A stretch of 64,000 nucleotides of DNA from Streptomyces umbrinus (GCF_030817415.1 NZ_JAUSZI010000003.1:1-64000); one strand, 5' to 3'. Counted from the first letter of the stretch, positions 7,868 to 17,378 are shown. Notes: generated by a model not told the origin, from the sequence alone. Program-made: numbers and translations.

Positions 7868-9322
7868 ATGACCGGAGCACGGGTCCGCCGCGGCCTGATG
7901 GCCGGCGACCGGTTCACGCAGATCGCCAACGGCCTGTTCCGTGACAGCCGCCTCACCTACAAGGCGAAAGGACTCTTCGGATTCATCAGCACGCACCAGG
8001 ACGGCTGGCAGGTGACGATCGCCGGGCTCGTCCGCTCCGGGCCGGACGGACGGGACGCGGTGCGCACCGGGCTGCAGGAACTCGAGACCCACGGCTATCT
8101 GATCCGCGAACGCCTGCGCCGCACGACCGGCACCCTCGGCGAGATCGTCTACTCCATCACCGATCACCCCACGTTCGTCGACGCCTTGATGGCGGACGCC
8201 GCCACGGCGCTCCCCGCGCCGACGGAGCGCATGGAAGGCCGTGGCGACTACGGCATGGGGATCCGCCGAGGCGTGATGGCCGGCGACCGGTTCACTCAGA
8301 TCGCCAACAGCCTGTTCCGTGACAGCCGCATGTCCTTCAGGGCGAAGGGGTTGTTCGGACTGATCAGTACCCACCGCGAAGGCTGGTACATGACGGTCGC
8401 GGACCTGGCCCGCCGCGGCCGCGAAGGCGTCGACGCGGTGACGACCGGGCTGAAGGACCTTGAGCGGCACGGCTTCCTGCGGCGGGACCGCGACCGGAAC
8501 CCGGACGGCACCCTCGGCTCGGCCATGTATTTCATCACCGACCTGCCCAGCCTGCAAAACGCCAGGTCCGGGCCAGAGTCGGGAAATCCAGGACTGGATA
8601 ACCCTACGTTGGCTGACCGCCCCACAAAGAACACCATCGTTAAGAAGACCAACAAGCAGAACACCAGATCCGTCCCTCCGTGCGCCCGCGGCGAAGCCGC
8701 GCGGACACCCGCCCGGAGGGGCCGGAGGGACCAGACGGACGCGCCCCCGGCGGATGAGATGCATCCGGGTATCCGGCTGCTGCTGGAGATCGGGGCGGGC
8801 CGTCCTGAACTGCTGCTGACCGGGAAGGTGCTGACCGATCAGGGCCGCGTCGTGACGGTGATGATGGAGTCCGGCTGGAGCCCCGCGCAGCTGCGCCACG
8901 TCATCACCGGCCGGCCCCTGCCGCACCCGGTGCGTACGACGGCAGGCGCGATCATCGCCGCCCGCCTACGGACGGCCCAGGCCTACCCGCCGCCCGCGAC
9001 GGTGGCAGATCACCGGGCGCCTTCGCCGGACGACGAGCCCTTCGCCCCGGAGATAACCGAGTCGTCCTCGGCGACGGCTTCCGCAGCCCGCACGGTGAGC
9101 GCGGCCCTGACCTACCGGGCGCTCGTCGAATGCGCCGGCTGCGGCAGGCCCGGCACCGCCCTGGGTGAGGACCTCTGTCCGGCCTGCCTGGACTGGCCGC
9201 TGTGCCGCACCTGCCCGGGGCCGACGCCCCGCCGCGCTCACCCCGACGGCGACGGCCGCTGCGCGACCTGCACCTCCGCCCTGGCCGCCATAACCGACCT
9301 TCTGGAAGGGAGCACTTCGTGA
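7868..9322 (+). CDS. Protein with tandem winged-helix domains (plasmid Rep-like)
   Basis: The gene encodes 484 residues. The ATG at 7868 matches the start of a truncated paralogue at 12428. Residues about 10-100 and 136-226 are two copies of one domain. Each opens with GL/VMAGDRFTQIAN and contains KAKGLFG-FISTH or RAKGLFGLISTH, a helical turn, then ETHGYL or ERHGFL, as in winged-helix DNA-binding or plasmid replication-initiation proteins. A basic, disordered linker follows, then a C-terminal zinc-ribbon-like segment with CxxC pairs near residues 419-422 and 433-436. The role is probably DNA binding in element replication or maintenance. The next gene overlaps its stop codon. Confidence 0.7.
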   Translation: MTGARVRRGLMAGDRFTQIANGLFRDSRLTYKAKGLFGFISTHQDGWQVTIAGLVRSGPDGRDAVRTGLQELETHGYLIRERLRRTTGTLGEIVYSITDHPTFVDALMADAATALPAPTERMEGRGDYGMGIRRGVMAGDRFTQIANSLFRDSRMSFRAKGLFGLISTHREGWYMTVADLARRGREGVDAVTTGLKDLERHGFLRRDRDRNPDGTLGSAMYFITDLPSLQNARSGPESGNPGLDNPTLADRPTKNTIVKKTNKQNTRSVPPCARGEAARTPARRGRRDQTDAPPADEMHPGIRLLLEIGAGRPELLLTGKVLTDQGRVVTVMMESGWSPAQLRHVITGRPLPHPVRTTAGAIIAARLRTAQAYPPPATVADHRAPSPDDEPFAPEITESSSATASAARTVSAALTYRALVECAGCGRPGTALGEDLCPACLDWPLCRTCPGPTPRRAHPDGDGRCATCTSALAAITDLLEGSTS

Positions 9323-10776
9323 TGGACCCGCTCCACACACCACCCCGGACGGCACCCCAGCAGCCTCTGCGTCCCTTCGCCTGCGATCCGAAGCGGTGGG
9401 ACAAGGAGTCCTCCCGTGCCCTGCGGGCCGGCCATGCCCGTGGCCCCGCGTGCTCGGCCGAGTGCGAACTCGTGCTGGTGTATGAGCGCACCGGGTGGGG
9501 GTGGCTGGCCTGGACGGTGCCCGCTGACGGCGGTACGCCCGAACTGCCTCACCGCGTCGGTGTCCTGCCGCCCGACGCGACGTGTACGGACCGCCTGGCG
9601 GTGTACTGGCTCACCCGGCGCCCTGCCCGGCGTATCGGCCTGGCGGCCTCGGTGCCCGGCTCGCTGCGCTGCGCCGCGGCCGTGCTCGCTGTCATCGGCT
9701 GCGTCGCCGCCCTGCACGCGGTCGGGGCCGGCGTGCCCGCCGGCATCGCCTGGCCGCTGGCCCTGCTGGCCCCGTTGCTCGCCGAGCATCTGCCCGGCCG
9801 GTTCGACGAGCGGGCCAGCGAACACGTCCGCAGCGTGGAAGGAGATGCTGCCTGCCGGTACCTGCAGCGCCTCGCGGTCCTGCACACCTGTCGCGTCCGG
9901 GCCGCCGCCGGCAGCGACCGCTACGAACTACGCCGCTCCGCCGAGATAGGCCAGAACCTGCTGTGGGATGCCGCGGGCCTGCTCCAGAGCCAGGACACCC
10001 GCTCGGCCTCGGCTCAACTGATCGGCCGTGAGCGGCTGATGGTCCAGCTCGCCGGCCAGGTCACCCAGATCCTGGAGCGCACCCGCACCGAGTCCCGCTC
10101 CGGCACGGAGAACCAGCCCAGTGGCCAGGAAGGCCCGTTGGGCCCGTACCCGCCCGGCTTCGAACCGGCGACGCCGCCAACACGCCGACGCGAGCCGGGC
10201 ACTGCACCGCTGAAGGGATACCGCCCCATGGCCCAGGCCCAGTCCGACGACGATGCCCGCACCACGGACGTCTACCTGCTTTTTGCGCACGAGCCGTACT
10301 ACCCCAGCCCCGGCACCCAGGAGATCAACACCACCCTCGTGGCCGCGGCCTCCCTGCTCCACCCCAGGGTCCGCCAGCCCGACGGCGCCCGGATCCACGA
10401 CCGCCTCACCCAGGGACGCGAGCCGGGCGAGATCATCCCGCTGGCCACCCTCACCCACGAACTGGGCGGCGGCGCCGACTGGCCGCAGGTCGGCGACTGG
10501 GAGACGGTCACCACCGACCTCGTGCAGCTCGTCCGGGCGGGGGAGTGCGACGCTCTCAGCCTCGGCCTCCCCGAGATCGCACGCGCGCTGATCTGCACCG
10601 GGCCGTACAGCCAGGTGCGTGCCTTCGACGCCGTGGCCGGCGAGTTTATCGCCTACGGGCCGGCGGAGCGTGCCGCGGTCCTGGCCGAGGTCGGCACGTT
10701 CCTCACCTGCCTGGTGGCCGAGCAGGATCTGTGGCCCGGCGACGGTCTGCTGCCCTCGCTCACCCGTCCCGTGTAA
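9322..10776 (+). CDS. Membrane protein of a mobile-element operon
   Basis: The start ATG overlaps the stop of the previous gene (TGATG), so the two form an operon; a GTG three bases upstream is equally possible. The protein has 484 residues. Its soluble N-terminus (about 1-105) is followed by two transmembrane helices (about 112-155), a helical region, and a separate C-terminal domain from about residue 303. That domain has its own possible start at 10228 behind AAGGGAT and is also found alone as a remnant at 41400-41750. It may therefore be a fusion of two genes. The function is unknown. Confidence 0.65.
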   Translation: MDPLHTPPRTAPQQPLRPFACDPKRWDKESSRALRAGHARGPACSAECELVLVYERTGWGWLAWTVPADGGTPELPHRVGVLPPDATCTDRLAVYWLTRRPARRIGLAASVPGSLRCAAAVLAVIGCVAALHAVGAGVPAGIAWPLALLAPLLAEHLPGRFDERASEHVRSVEGDAACRYLQRLAVLHTCRVRAAAGSDRYELRRSAEIGQNLLWDAAGLLQSQDTRSASAQLIGRERLMVQLAGQVTQILERTRTESRSGTENQPSGQEGPLGPYPPGFEPATPPTRRREPGTAPLKGYRPMAQAQSDDDARTTDVYLLFAHEPYYPSPGTQEINTTLVAAASLLHPRVRQPDGARIHDRLTQGREPGEIIPLATLTHELGGGADWPQVGDWETVTTDLVQLVRAGECDALSLGLPEIARALICTGPYSQVRAFDAVAGEFIAYGPAERAAVLAEVGTFLTCLVAEQDLWPGDGLLPSLTRPV

Positions 10777-11015
10777 CTGAGCGTTTGGTCCGGTGATGTG
10801 TGTCCGGTCCCGGGTCGGGTTCCGCGCCGGTTCAGGGTGGCTTGGCCGGTGAGGCGGCGGGCCATGAGGTCGATCATCGCGAGAGGGATCATCACTTCGG
10901 AACGGTGCGGGAGAGCAGGTGGACGCCGGCCGCGGTGTCGCAGACGCCTCCTGCCTCAGGGCACCGGCCGCGAAGAACCGCCATGCACTGCAAGGCAACT
11001 GCACCAAACGCTCCG

Positions 11016-11717
11016 TCAGGACAGAGCCGGGGGCCGACGCGGCGCAGGCACCGCCCGCAGCAGCTCCCACAGCGGCCGCGAACCCGCCGCCCACGTACCG
11101 AGAAGGCGCCGGTCGACCAGGTGCAGCCGCTGCGTCTTCGCGAAGTCCTGGCCGGGCTTCGTGACCCGCCCGTTCGTCACCAGGACCACCACATCCGCGC
11201 GGTGAACCGGGCGGGCCGTCCCGTTGAGCACCTGCAGGTCCGGAGTTCCCACAGCCGAGCCACGGTCCCCGCCGCGGCGGTGCTTGCACTGGATCACCCA
11301 GCGCCGCCCGAACGGGTCCGTCGCTTTCACGTCAGCGCCCAGATCACCGCCCCCGCCGACCTGCACCGCGTCCCGGCAGCCGTCCCGGCGCATCAGCTCC
11401 CGCACCGCCTGCTCGAACTCCCGGTGATGCAGGGCATCCAGCTGCGGCAGCGCGTAGCGCAGACCACGCGCCTGCACCTGCGCCCACCGCGCCCGCTGCT
11501 GACGCTGATACACCCACCCGACACACGCCAGAGCCGCGAGCACCACCACAGCGATGAGCACCCACCAGTGAGCCAGCAGCCAGTTGACCACCGTCACGAA
11601 CAACCCGATGACGATGACCCCCGCCCCCAGAACCATCAACAGCTGCTCGTCCGCCTGCCCCTGACGCCTGCCCCTGCGCCGCCTCCGCCGCCTCACCGGC
11701 GGCCGCCGACGCGTCAC
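11016..11717 (-). CDS. Membrane-anchored Mrr-like restriction endonuclease
   Basis: The start is a GTG overlapping the upstream stop (GTGA), giving 233 residues. A very arginine-rich N-terminus precedes two transmembrane helices (about 27-75). The C-terminal half has the PD-(D/E)xK core of Mrr-type nucleases: FEQAVRELM with a conserved Glu, GGDLGADV with the active-site Asp, and VIQCKHR with the Q-x-K pair. The family cleaves DNA, often modified DNA; a membrane-tethered form could act on entering DNA. It is cotranscribed with the repeat-containing gene upstream. Confidence 0.75.
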   Translation of the reverse strand: MTRRRPPVRRRRRRRGRRQGQADEQLLMVLGAGVIVIGLFVTVVNWLLAHWWVLIAVVVLAALACVGWVYQRQQRARWAQVQARGLRYALPQLDALHHREFEQAVRELMRRDGCRDAVQVGGGGDLGADVKATDPFGRRWVIQCKHRRGGDRGSAVGTPDLQVLNGTARPVHRADVVVLVTNGRVTKPGQDFAKTQRLHLVDRRLLGTWAAGSRPLWELLRAVPAPRRPPALS

Positions 11718-12064
11718 CGGGCACCACGAGAGGCCCACGGAATCGGGTACGACACCGTGGGCTGCGGCCGCTTCACCTTCGTCGTGCTGTTCTCGAACTT
11801 GATCGGATACTGCACCGTCGTAACAGGCTGAGGACGCCTGCCGTTGCCACCGCCCGTGCCGCCCGTGCCGCCCGTGCCGCCCGTGCCGCCCGTGCCGCCC
11901 GTGCCGCCCGTGCCGCCCGTGCCGCCCGTGCCGTTACTCATCCCGATGGCCGCCAGTGCGACCACGGCTAATATCGCCACGTCCCGGCGCGCTCCCGGAG
12001 CCCAGCGGAAGTACCCGCGGACCGGTGTCCCGTCAGAGCGCTCGTACTTATTGACCCAAGGCAC
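11714..12064 (-). CDS. Small membrane protein with Gly-Gly-Thr repeat
   Basis: The gene encodes 116 residues: a charged N-terminus (WVNKYERSDG), one transmembrane helix (about 29-42), a run of about nine Gly-Thr-Gly units, and a short tail. The stop overlaps the start of the Mrr-like nuclease, so the two proteins are probably made together. The repeat is encoded by a 9-bp tandem array that could vary in length without shifting the frame. Confidence 0.6.
   Translation of the reverse strand: MPWVNKYERSDGTPVRGYFRWAPGARRDVAILAVVALAAIGMSNGTGGTGGTGGTGGTGGTGGTGGTGGTGGGNGRRPQPVTTVQYPIKFENSTTKVKRPQPTVSYPIPWASRGAR
11853..11933. repeat. Nine-bp tandem repeat (CCCGTGCCG)n
   Basis: About nine perfect head-to-tail copies of CCCGTGCCG lie inside the small membrane-protein gene and encode its Gly-Gly-Thr tract. 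No spacers are present, so this is a coding minisatellite and not a CRISPR array. Confidence 0.9.
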
Positions 12065-12207
12065 GTTGCCCCCCTCGTCGTGGTGTCCCCGCGCAACTGC
12101 TCATCCTCACAGCCCCCACTGACACTCGGTCAGGGAAGCACCACTCCACGTGATCACGCCATACCGGAACAGGACAGGCCAGAGCCCTTGCGGGGCGCTG
12201 CTCCACG

Positions 12208-12427
12208 CCCCGACCACCCCCCCGGACCTCGGCAGTCCAGCGCGCATGTTGCCGGATCGTGATCGGTGGTCGGGGGTTGTGGACGCAGCCCTGGTCGGGG
12301 TCGGTGGGTGAGCTGCCTGTATGGATCCGACGCGCGTCCTCTCAACTGTCGGCATCCCCCGTCTCGTTTCCGCGAGCGGCGTGGGCTGCCCCGGTTGCCG
12401 CGTGCACAGCGCGCGCACGGACGCGCG
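12208..12427. promoter_or_regulatory. CCGACCAC control region upstream of the truncated copy
   Basis: This region matches 7652-7867. Its outer inverted repeat is CCCCGACCAC at 12208-12217 with its complement at 12266-12275. Relative to the other copy, T-A pairs have become C-G pairs on both arms, so pairing is kept although the sequence has changed. Confidence 0.55.
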
Positions 12428-12595
12428 ATGACCGGTGCACGGGTCCGCCGCGGCTCGATGGCCGGTGACCGGTTCACTCAGGTCGCCAACGGTCTGTTCC
12501 GCGACGCGCAGTTGTCGTTCAAGGCCAAGGGATTGTTCGGGCTGCTCTCCACGCACCAGCACGGCTGGCGGGTGACGGTCGCCGATCTCGTTCTC
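12428..12595 (+). pseudogene. Truncated copy of the tandem winged-helix gene
   Basis: From the ATG at 12428 the frame matches the first 56 or so residues of the 7868-9322 protein (MTGARVRRG-MAGDRF, then KAKGLFGLLSTH). Similarity stops abruptly after VTVADLV, near 12595. The frame continues into unrelated sequence with no domain of its own. The gene was cut by recombination with the DNA that now leads into the STAND gene. Confidence 0.75.
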
Positions 12596-12881
12596 GTGTA
12601 CCCGTCCGGGAGGGAGCGCTGGTCGAACTCCGGGGTGTCCAGTGTTCGTTGGGCTCGCCGGCGGTCCGGGGGCCGCCGTCTCGTCCGGCTCGTCGCCGTT
12701 GTGGTGTTGAGCGTTTGTGTAGGTCCTGCTCCCGGGGTGCTTCGGTTCGCGATCTGGTCACGAGGCAAGGCAAGGCCGTCTGCGCGTGTTTTCCGTCGCC
12801 CGGCCGATGCTGTCACGCTCGAAGAACCTAGACGGCTGTGTGATGTTCCGCTGCCGGGAGGTGATGGTCCAGTTCTGGTTG

Positions 12882-15800
12882 TTATGCGGTCGGGTGGCAG
12901 CCGGTTTTGGGGGACTGGTCTGGTAGGTAGCGGGTGTGTTCCTGCGGGGTGAGGGCGGTATCGATGGTGGTGCAGATGCTGTGGATTGCTTGGGCGGGGT
13001 CGGGCAGGTCGACGTGCCAGAGGCCGGTCGTGTGTGGCGTGGTGATGGCCAGGGTCCGTCCGTCTGGGCTGAAGGCGACTGCTGCGCGCTCGCGGGCCGG
13101 CAGGGTGGCTCGGGTGTGGCGGTTGGCGAGGTCCCACAGCTGGACTCCTCTGGTGCTGGCAGCGGCCAGGGTGTTGCCTGTTGGGTTGTAGGACAGGGAT
13201 GTCACGTTGCGGTTGCCGGTGAAGGTGTCCAGAGGGCGGCCGGTGCGTGCGTCCCAGATGGTTATGGTTCCGTCTTCGCTGGCCGCGGTGGCCAGGGTGT
13301 GTCCGTTGGGGCTGAACGCCAGGGACAGGTCGTTTTGGGCGCGGGGCTCAAGGGTGTGCTGGGTGCGTCCGGTTGCGGTGTCCAGGAGTGTGACCGGTCG
13401 GTTGCGGGCTCCGCCGATGACGGCGAGTGTGCGTCCGTTGGGGCTGAACACCAGTGCGCGTGCGGGGTTGGCAGGGTCGGGGCGGCTGCGGAGGTCGCGT
13501 ATGGCGCCGGTTGCCAGGTTCCAGATCCGCAGTGATCCGTCCAGGCCGGCGAGGGCGAGGCGTGTTCCGTCCGGCGCGAAGGCCGCTGTGTGGATCCCGT
13601 GCAGGGTGCGGGTGCGCCGGATACGGCCCGTGCCGACGTCCCGGATCTCGATGCTCCCGTCCTTGTTGGTCACGGCGGCCAGGGCGCGGCCGGTCGGGCT
13701 GAATCCCACAACCCCCTTGGTAAGAACCCCTTTCTCCCGGCGGATACGGCTCCAGTCCGGGCCAAAGGCCAGTGTGGCTGTGGCCTTGCCGGTGTGGGCA
13801 TCCCAGAGCCGTATCATCCCCTGCCCGGGGCCGAGTTGTTGCAGGGTGGCGGCCGTGCGTCCGTCCGGGCTGAATGCCAGCGCGTTGGTCTCGCCGCCCG
13901 ACGGAGTGGTGAGAGTGGTGTGTGGGCGATCGGCGGGCACGCTGTGGACGCGCAGGGCCTGGTCCTGGTCGCTGCTGGTGACCAGGGTGCGGCCATCGGT
14001 GCTGAGGGCCGCCTCCAGGTCACCGTCACCGCGGTGGCCGGCGGTCACGGCAGCCCGTACCGTGCCGGTGGCCGTGTCCCACAGCTGTACCGTCCCCTGG
14101 CTGCCGAGGACGAGAGTGTGCCCGTCCGGGGCGAAGCCCTTCACCTCGACTCGATCGAGCCAGGAGGTACGCCGGAGGGTTCCGGTGACCGTGTCCCGCA
14201 GCTGCACCCTGCCGGATGCTGCGACGGCGTACGTCCGGCCGTCGGGACTGAAAACTACCTCGCCCTCAGTCTCGCTGTCGCGGGTGAACCGGGTGCGGCC
14301 GGAGGACACGTCCCACCCCCGCACCGCCCCCGAGGCATCTGCCGCTGTCAGGGTGCGCCCGTCGGGGCCGAACGTCACCGTTGTGGAGTCAGGATGGCCC
14401 GCATAGGTGCGCCGCATACGGCCCGTGGTCGCATCCCACACCTGGACTGTCCGCGCGAAAGCGGCGGCCACGGCCCGCCCGTCGTGGCTGAACGCCACCC
14501 CGCTTACCCACCCCGGACTGCCGGGGACGGTGAGTCTTGCGCGTTGCCTGCCGGTCACCGGATCCCACAGCCGTACCGCTCCGTGCGCGTCGCCGGTGGC
14601 CAGGGTGCGTCCGTTGGGGCTGAACGCCTCGACGGTCAGGCCGGGGCCGCTGAGCGTGTGACGCAGTCGGCCGCCGGGCAGGTCCCAGATCCGTACCTTG
14701 GCGTCTGCGCTGCCAGCGGCGAGGGTGCGTCCGTCCGGGCTCAGGGCGATGGACTGCACGCCTTTGGTCCCGCCGATGAGGCGTTTGCGCAGTGGCAGGG
14801 CCGCGGCGGCATACAGGGCGGCGGCGGCTTCGCTGGTGGGACGGGTCCGGTAGGCGTGGACGGCGAGCAGCGAGGCCAGGTCGGGGTCGGTGCCCGCCAG
14901 CGCGCTGGACTGGGCGGCCAGTTGCCTGGACTGGGCGGTGTGCTGGGCGGCGACCGCGCTCTGCCATTGCCCCACGGCCAGTCCCGCAGCGATCAGGGCG
15001 AGGCACAGGGCGGTGGTGACGGCGGTGAGGACCAGCCGGTAGCGTCGGCGGTCCTTGTGCTGGTGGCCGCGGCTTGCGGTGAGGAAGGCGTCCTCGATGC
15101 CGGTGAGGTCTTCGGGGGCGCTGTTGAAGTGTTCCTGGGCGGTGGCGAGTCGGCTTCCCCGGTACAGGGCCTCTCTCTCGCGTCCCACGTCCTGCCAGGC
15201 GTGGGCCGCCTCGGTCAGTTTCCGGTGCACGCGCAGGCGTTCACGGTGGGTCTCGATCCAGCCGCGCAGCCGGGGCCAGGCGGTGATGAGGGCCTCGTGG
15301 GCGAGTTCGACGGTGTCGTCGTCGAGGGTGATGAGCCGGGCCCGGGCGAGTGCCTCCAGAACCTGGGCGGTGTCCTGCCGGCCGGTGGTCTCCAGCTCTG
15401 CGCGTGGTGCGGGCCTGCGGGTGTCGGGGGTGCCGTCGCCCGGGGCGACCAGCCGCAGCAGTACCCGGCGGGCTGCTGCCGCCTGGCCTTGGGACAACCG
15501 GCCGTAGACCTCCTCGGCGCTCTGTGCGATCGCGCCGTCCAGGCCGCCGGCCGCCTCATAGCCCGCCACAGTGAGCGTCTTGCCGCGGCGGCGGCGCCAG
15601 GTCTCCAGCAGCACATGCGACAGCAGCGGCAGCCCGCCCGGCGCATCGGCTACCTCCTTGACCAGACGGGCGGTCAGGGCTCGCTCCACGGTCAGTCCGG
15701 CGGCCATGGCCGGCCTGACGACGGTCTCGCGCAGTTCCGCCGGGTTCATCGCGCCGGCCAGCAGATTCGCGTCACGCAGCGCCTCGGCCAGGTGGCGGTG

Positions 15801-16568
15801 TTCGGCGCAGCGTCCGTAGAAGTCACCGCGCACCGCCAGCAGCACCCGCAGGCGGCTCTCCGGCTGCCGGGCGGCAAGCAGCAGGTCGATGAAGCGGGCC
15901 CGCTGCGCCGGATCGTGGCAGAGGGTGAAGACCTCCTCGAACTGATCGACGATCACGAACGTGTCCGCCCCGCCGCTGCCCGCGCTGCTGGGGGTCAGGA
16001 GGGGAGCGTGGGTGCGGGCAGGGTGGTCGCCGGGGGTCAGGATCCGGATCGCGGCCAGCCGCAGGCCCGGCTCCTTAGAGCGCTGCAGGAGGGGGACCAG
16101 GCCGGCCCGCAGCAGGGACGACTTGCCGCTGCCGGACGGACCGAACAACGCGGCAAACCGCCTGCGGCGCAGCAGATCAACCAGGTCGGCCGTCAACTGC
16201 TCCCGGCCGAAGAACCGGCCGCTGTCACCGGTTTCGAACCGCGCAAGCCCCCGGTACGGCGGCTCCACCACTGCATCGCCCTCATCCGGGCCGCCACCGG
16301 CAGCCTCCTGCACCGCCTGCTTCCACCGGGCCTCCCACACGGCCACCTCACCCCCGCACGCCCGCACATAGGCCAGCACCACCGGCAGCGTCGGCAACTG
16401 CTCCCCAGCGGCCGCCTGCGACAGCGTGGTCACCGAGTAGCCCTCCCGCTCGACCATCGCCCGGTAAGTGATCCCGCCCGCCTCCGTACGCAACGTGCGT
16501 AACTCGAACGCGAACCGCTGCACCGAACCCGCCGCCGGATCCACCGGCACCTCACGACGCCCCGCCAC
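12882..16568 (-). CDS. HTH-STAND ATPase-WD40 protein
   Basis: The protein has 1228 residues from a GTG behind GGAGGGGG. In order, it contains an XRE-like HTH (about 17-75), a linker with PYRGLARFETGDSGRFFGRE, and a STAND-type P-loop NTPase with Walker A GPSGSGKS (143-150) and Walker B FVIVDQFEEVF. A winged-helix/helical region and one transmembrane helix (about 515-535) follow, then roughly 14 WD40 repeats (SPDGRTLA...WD units). This matches the nSTAND1 class, whose members act as ligand-gated switches in signalling and antiphage defence. The WD40 part would sense the trigger. No toxic effector domain is visible in the protein or next to it. Confidence 0.85.
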   Translation of the reverse strand: MAGRREVPVDPAAGSVQRFAFELRTLRTEAGGITYRAMVEREGYSVTTLSQAAAGEQLPTLPVVLAYVRACGGEVAVWEARWKQAVQEAAGGGPDEGDAVVEPPYRGLARFETGDSGRFFGREQLTADLVDLLRRRRFAALFGPSGSGKSSLLRAGLVPLLQRSKEPGLRLAAIRILTPGDHPARTHAPLLTPSSAGSGGADTFVIVDQFEEVFTLCHDPAQRARFIDLLLAARQPESRLRVLLAVRGDFYGRCAEHRHLAEALRDANLLAGAMNPAELRETVVRPAMAAGLTVERALTARLVKEVADAPGGLPLLSHVLLETWRRRRGKTLTVAGYEAAGGLDGAIAQSAEEVYGRLSQGQAAAARRVLLRLVAPGDGTPDTRRPAPRAELETTGRQDTAQVLEALARARLITLDDDTVELAHEALITAWPRLRGWIETHRERLRVHRKLTEAAHAWQDVGREREALYRGSRLATAQEHFNSAPEDLTGIEDAFLTASRGHQHKDRRRYRLVLTAVTTALCLALIAAGLAVGQWQSAVAAQHTAQSRQLAAQSSALAGTDPDLASLLAVHAYRTRPTSEAAAALYAAAALPLRKRLIGGTKGVQSIALSPDGRTLAAGSADAKVRIWDLPGGRLRHTLSGPGLTVEAFSPNGRTLATGDAHGAVRLWDPVTGRQRARLTVPGSPGWVSGVAFSHDGRAVAAAFARTVQVWDATTGRMRRTYAGHPDSTTVTFGPDGRTLTAADASGAVRGWDVSSGRTRFTRDSETEGEVVFSPDGRTYAVAASGRVQLRDTVTGTLRRTSWLDRVEVKGFAPDGHTLVLGSQGTVQLWDTATGTVRAAVTAGHRGDGDLEAALSTDGRTLVTSSDQDQALRVHSVPADRPHTTLTTPSGGETNALAFSPDGRTAATLQQLGPGQGMIRLWDAHTGKATATLAFGPDWSRIRREKGVLTKGVVGFSPTGRALAAVTNKDGSIEIRDVGTGRIRRTRTLHGIHTAAFAPDGTRLALAGLDGSLRIWNLATGAIRDLRSRPDPANPARALVFSPNGRTLAVIGGARNRPVTLLDTATGRTQHTLEPRAQNDLSLAFSPNGHTLATAASEDGTITIWDARTGRPLDTFTGNRNVTSLSYNPTGNTLAAASTRGVQLWDLANRHTRATLPARERAAVAFSPDGRTLAITTPHTTGLWHVDLPDPAQAIHSICTTIDTALTPQEHTRYLPDQSPKTGCHPTA

Positions 16569-16869
16569 ACCCTCACCCCCTCCGGCCGCTCCCGCACCAA
16601 CAGGGCAGCCAACCCAGACACCTCAACGACACCAGAAGAATCACGCGTCCGGCCATTGTTCGGCCGCCGGAACAGCACTGCCAAACAATGCCCCCGGCCG
16701 CTGAACTCGGTGATGCGAGCGGCACGGGGGTCCGCTCCACAGGGGGTACGTCCTGCCCGGCTGCACACACAGCCGGGCCGGGCGTACCCAACCGCGGGCA
16801 GCCCTGTCCGCCTCCGGGGCTGACAGCGGCCCCGGTTGCAGGCCCAGAGAGTTCAACCGGAAGGAAGCC

Positions 16870-17346
16870 ATGAATCACCTCAGGAAAAGGCTGGCGGTGC
16901 TGGCCCTGCCAGTGGTCGCCGCGATGTCGCTGGGCGTTCCCGCAACCGCTGCGCCGAGCACGGATACGCGCGTGGTGGTGGCGGAAGCAGGCGAAACGGG
17001 TTCGGCCTCAGGCGCCCGGTCTGCTGTTACACCGCAGGCGCTGGTGAGTTACATCAGCAATGAGAACAACATCGGGATCGGAGTCTCACGGATCGACCGC
17101 GGCCAGAACTACGACGCGATCCTGCAGCCTCACCGGCGCACGGACGGTCCCCCTCTCAACTGGGACCGGGCTCAGTCCTTCTACATCGGTGCTGGGTACT
17201 GCGCCGATGCCTGGTTCTTCCAGGGCAGTTGGAAGCCCAGCCCCACCGCCCAGGACGTCAGAGGACCCGTGGTGGTCCGCACCCAGCAGAGCATCTCCGG
17301 TGAGGCCGTCGCGAGGTGGGCGGTCCGAGACGTCAAGCGCTGCTGA
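16870..17346 (+). CDS. Secreted protein of unknown function
   Basis: The gene encodes 158 residues and starts at an ATG behind GGAAGGAAG. A Sec signal peptide occupies about residues 1-28 (KRLAVLALPVVAAMSLGVPATAAP, cleavage after ATA or AAP). The mature domain of about 115 residues contains two cysteines (GYC near 117 and the terminal KRC) that could form a disulfide. I do not recognise the family. The gene stands alone and is followed by a strong hairpin terminator. Confidence 0.75.
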   Translation: MNHLRKRLAVLALPVVAAMSLGVPATAAPSTDTRVVVAEAGETGSASGARSAVTPQALVSYISNENNIGIGVSRIDRGQNYDAILQPHRRTDGPPLNWDRAQSFYIGAGYCADAWFFQGSWKPSPTAQDVRGPVVVRTQQSISGEAVARWAVRDVKRC

Positions 17347-17378
17347 TTCCGACGCGGATCACCGTCCACAAGCGTGAT

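Noticed and set aside
11844..11940. Regular repeat resembling a CRISPR array
   Set aside because: Nine-bp units are directly joined with no spacers and lie in a coding frame.
13590..16502. 970-codon open frame on the plus strand
   Set aside because: It is antisense to the STAND-WD40 gene, has no ribosome binding site or domain, and its openness follows from the GC bias of the real gene.
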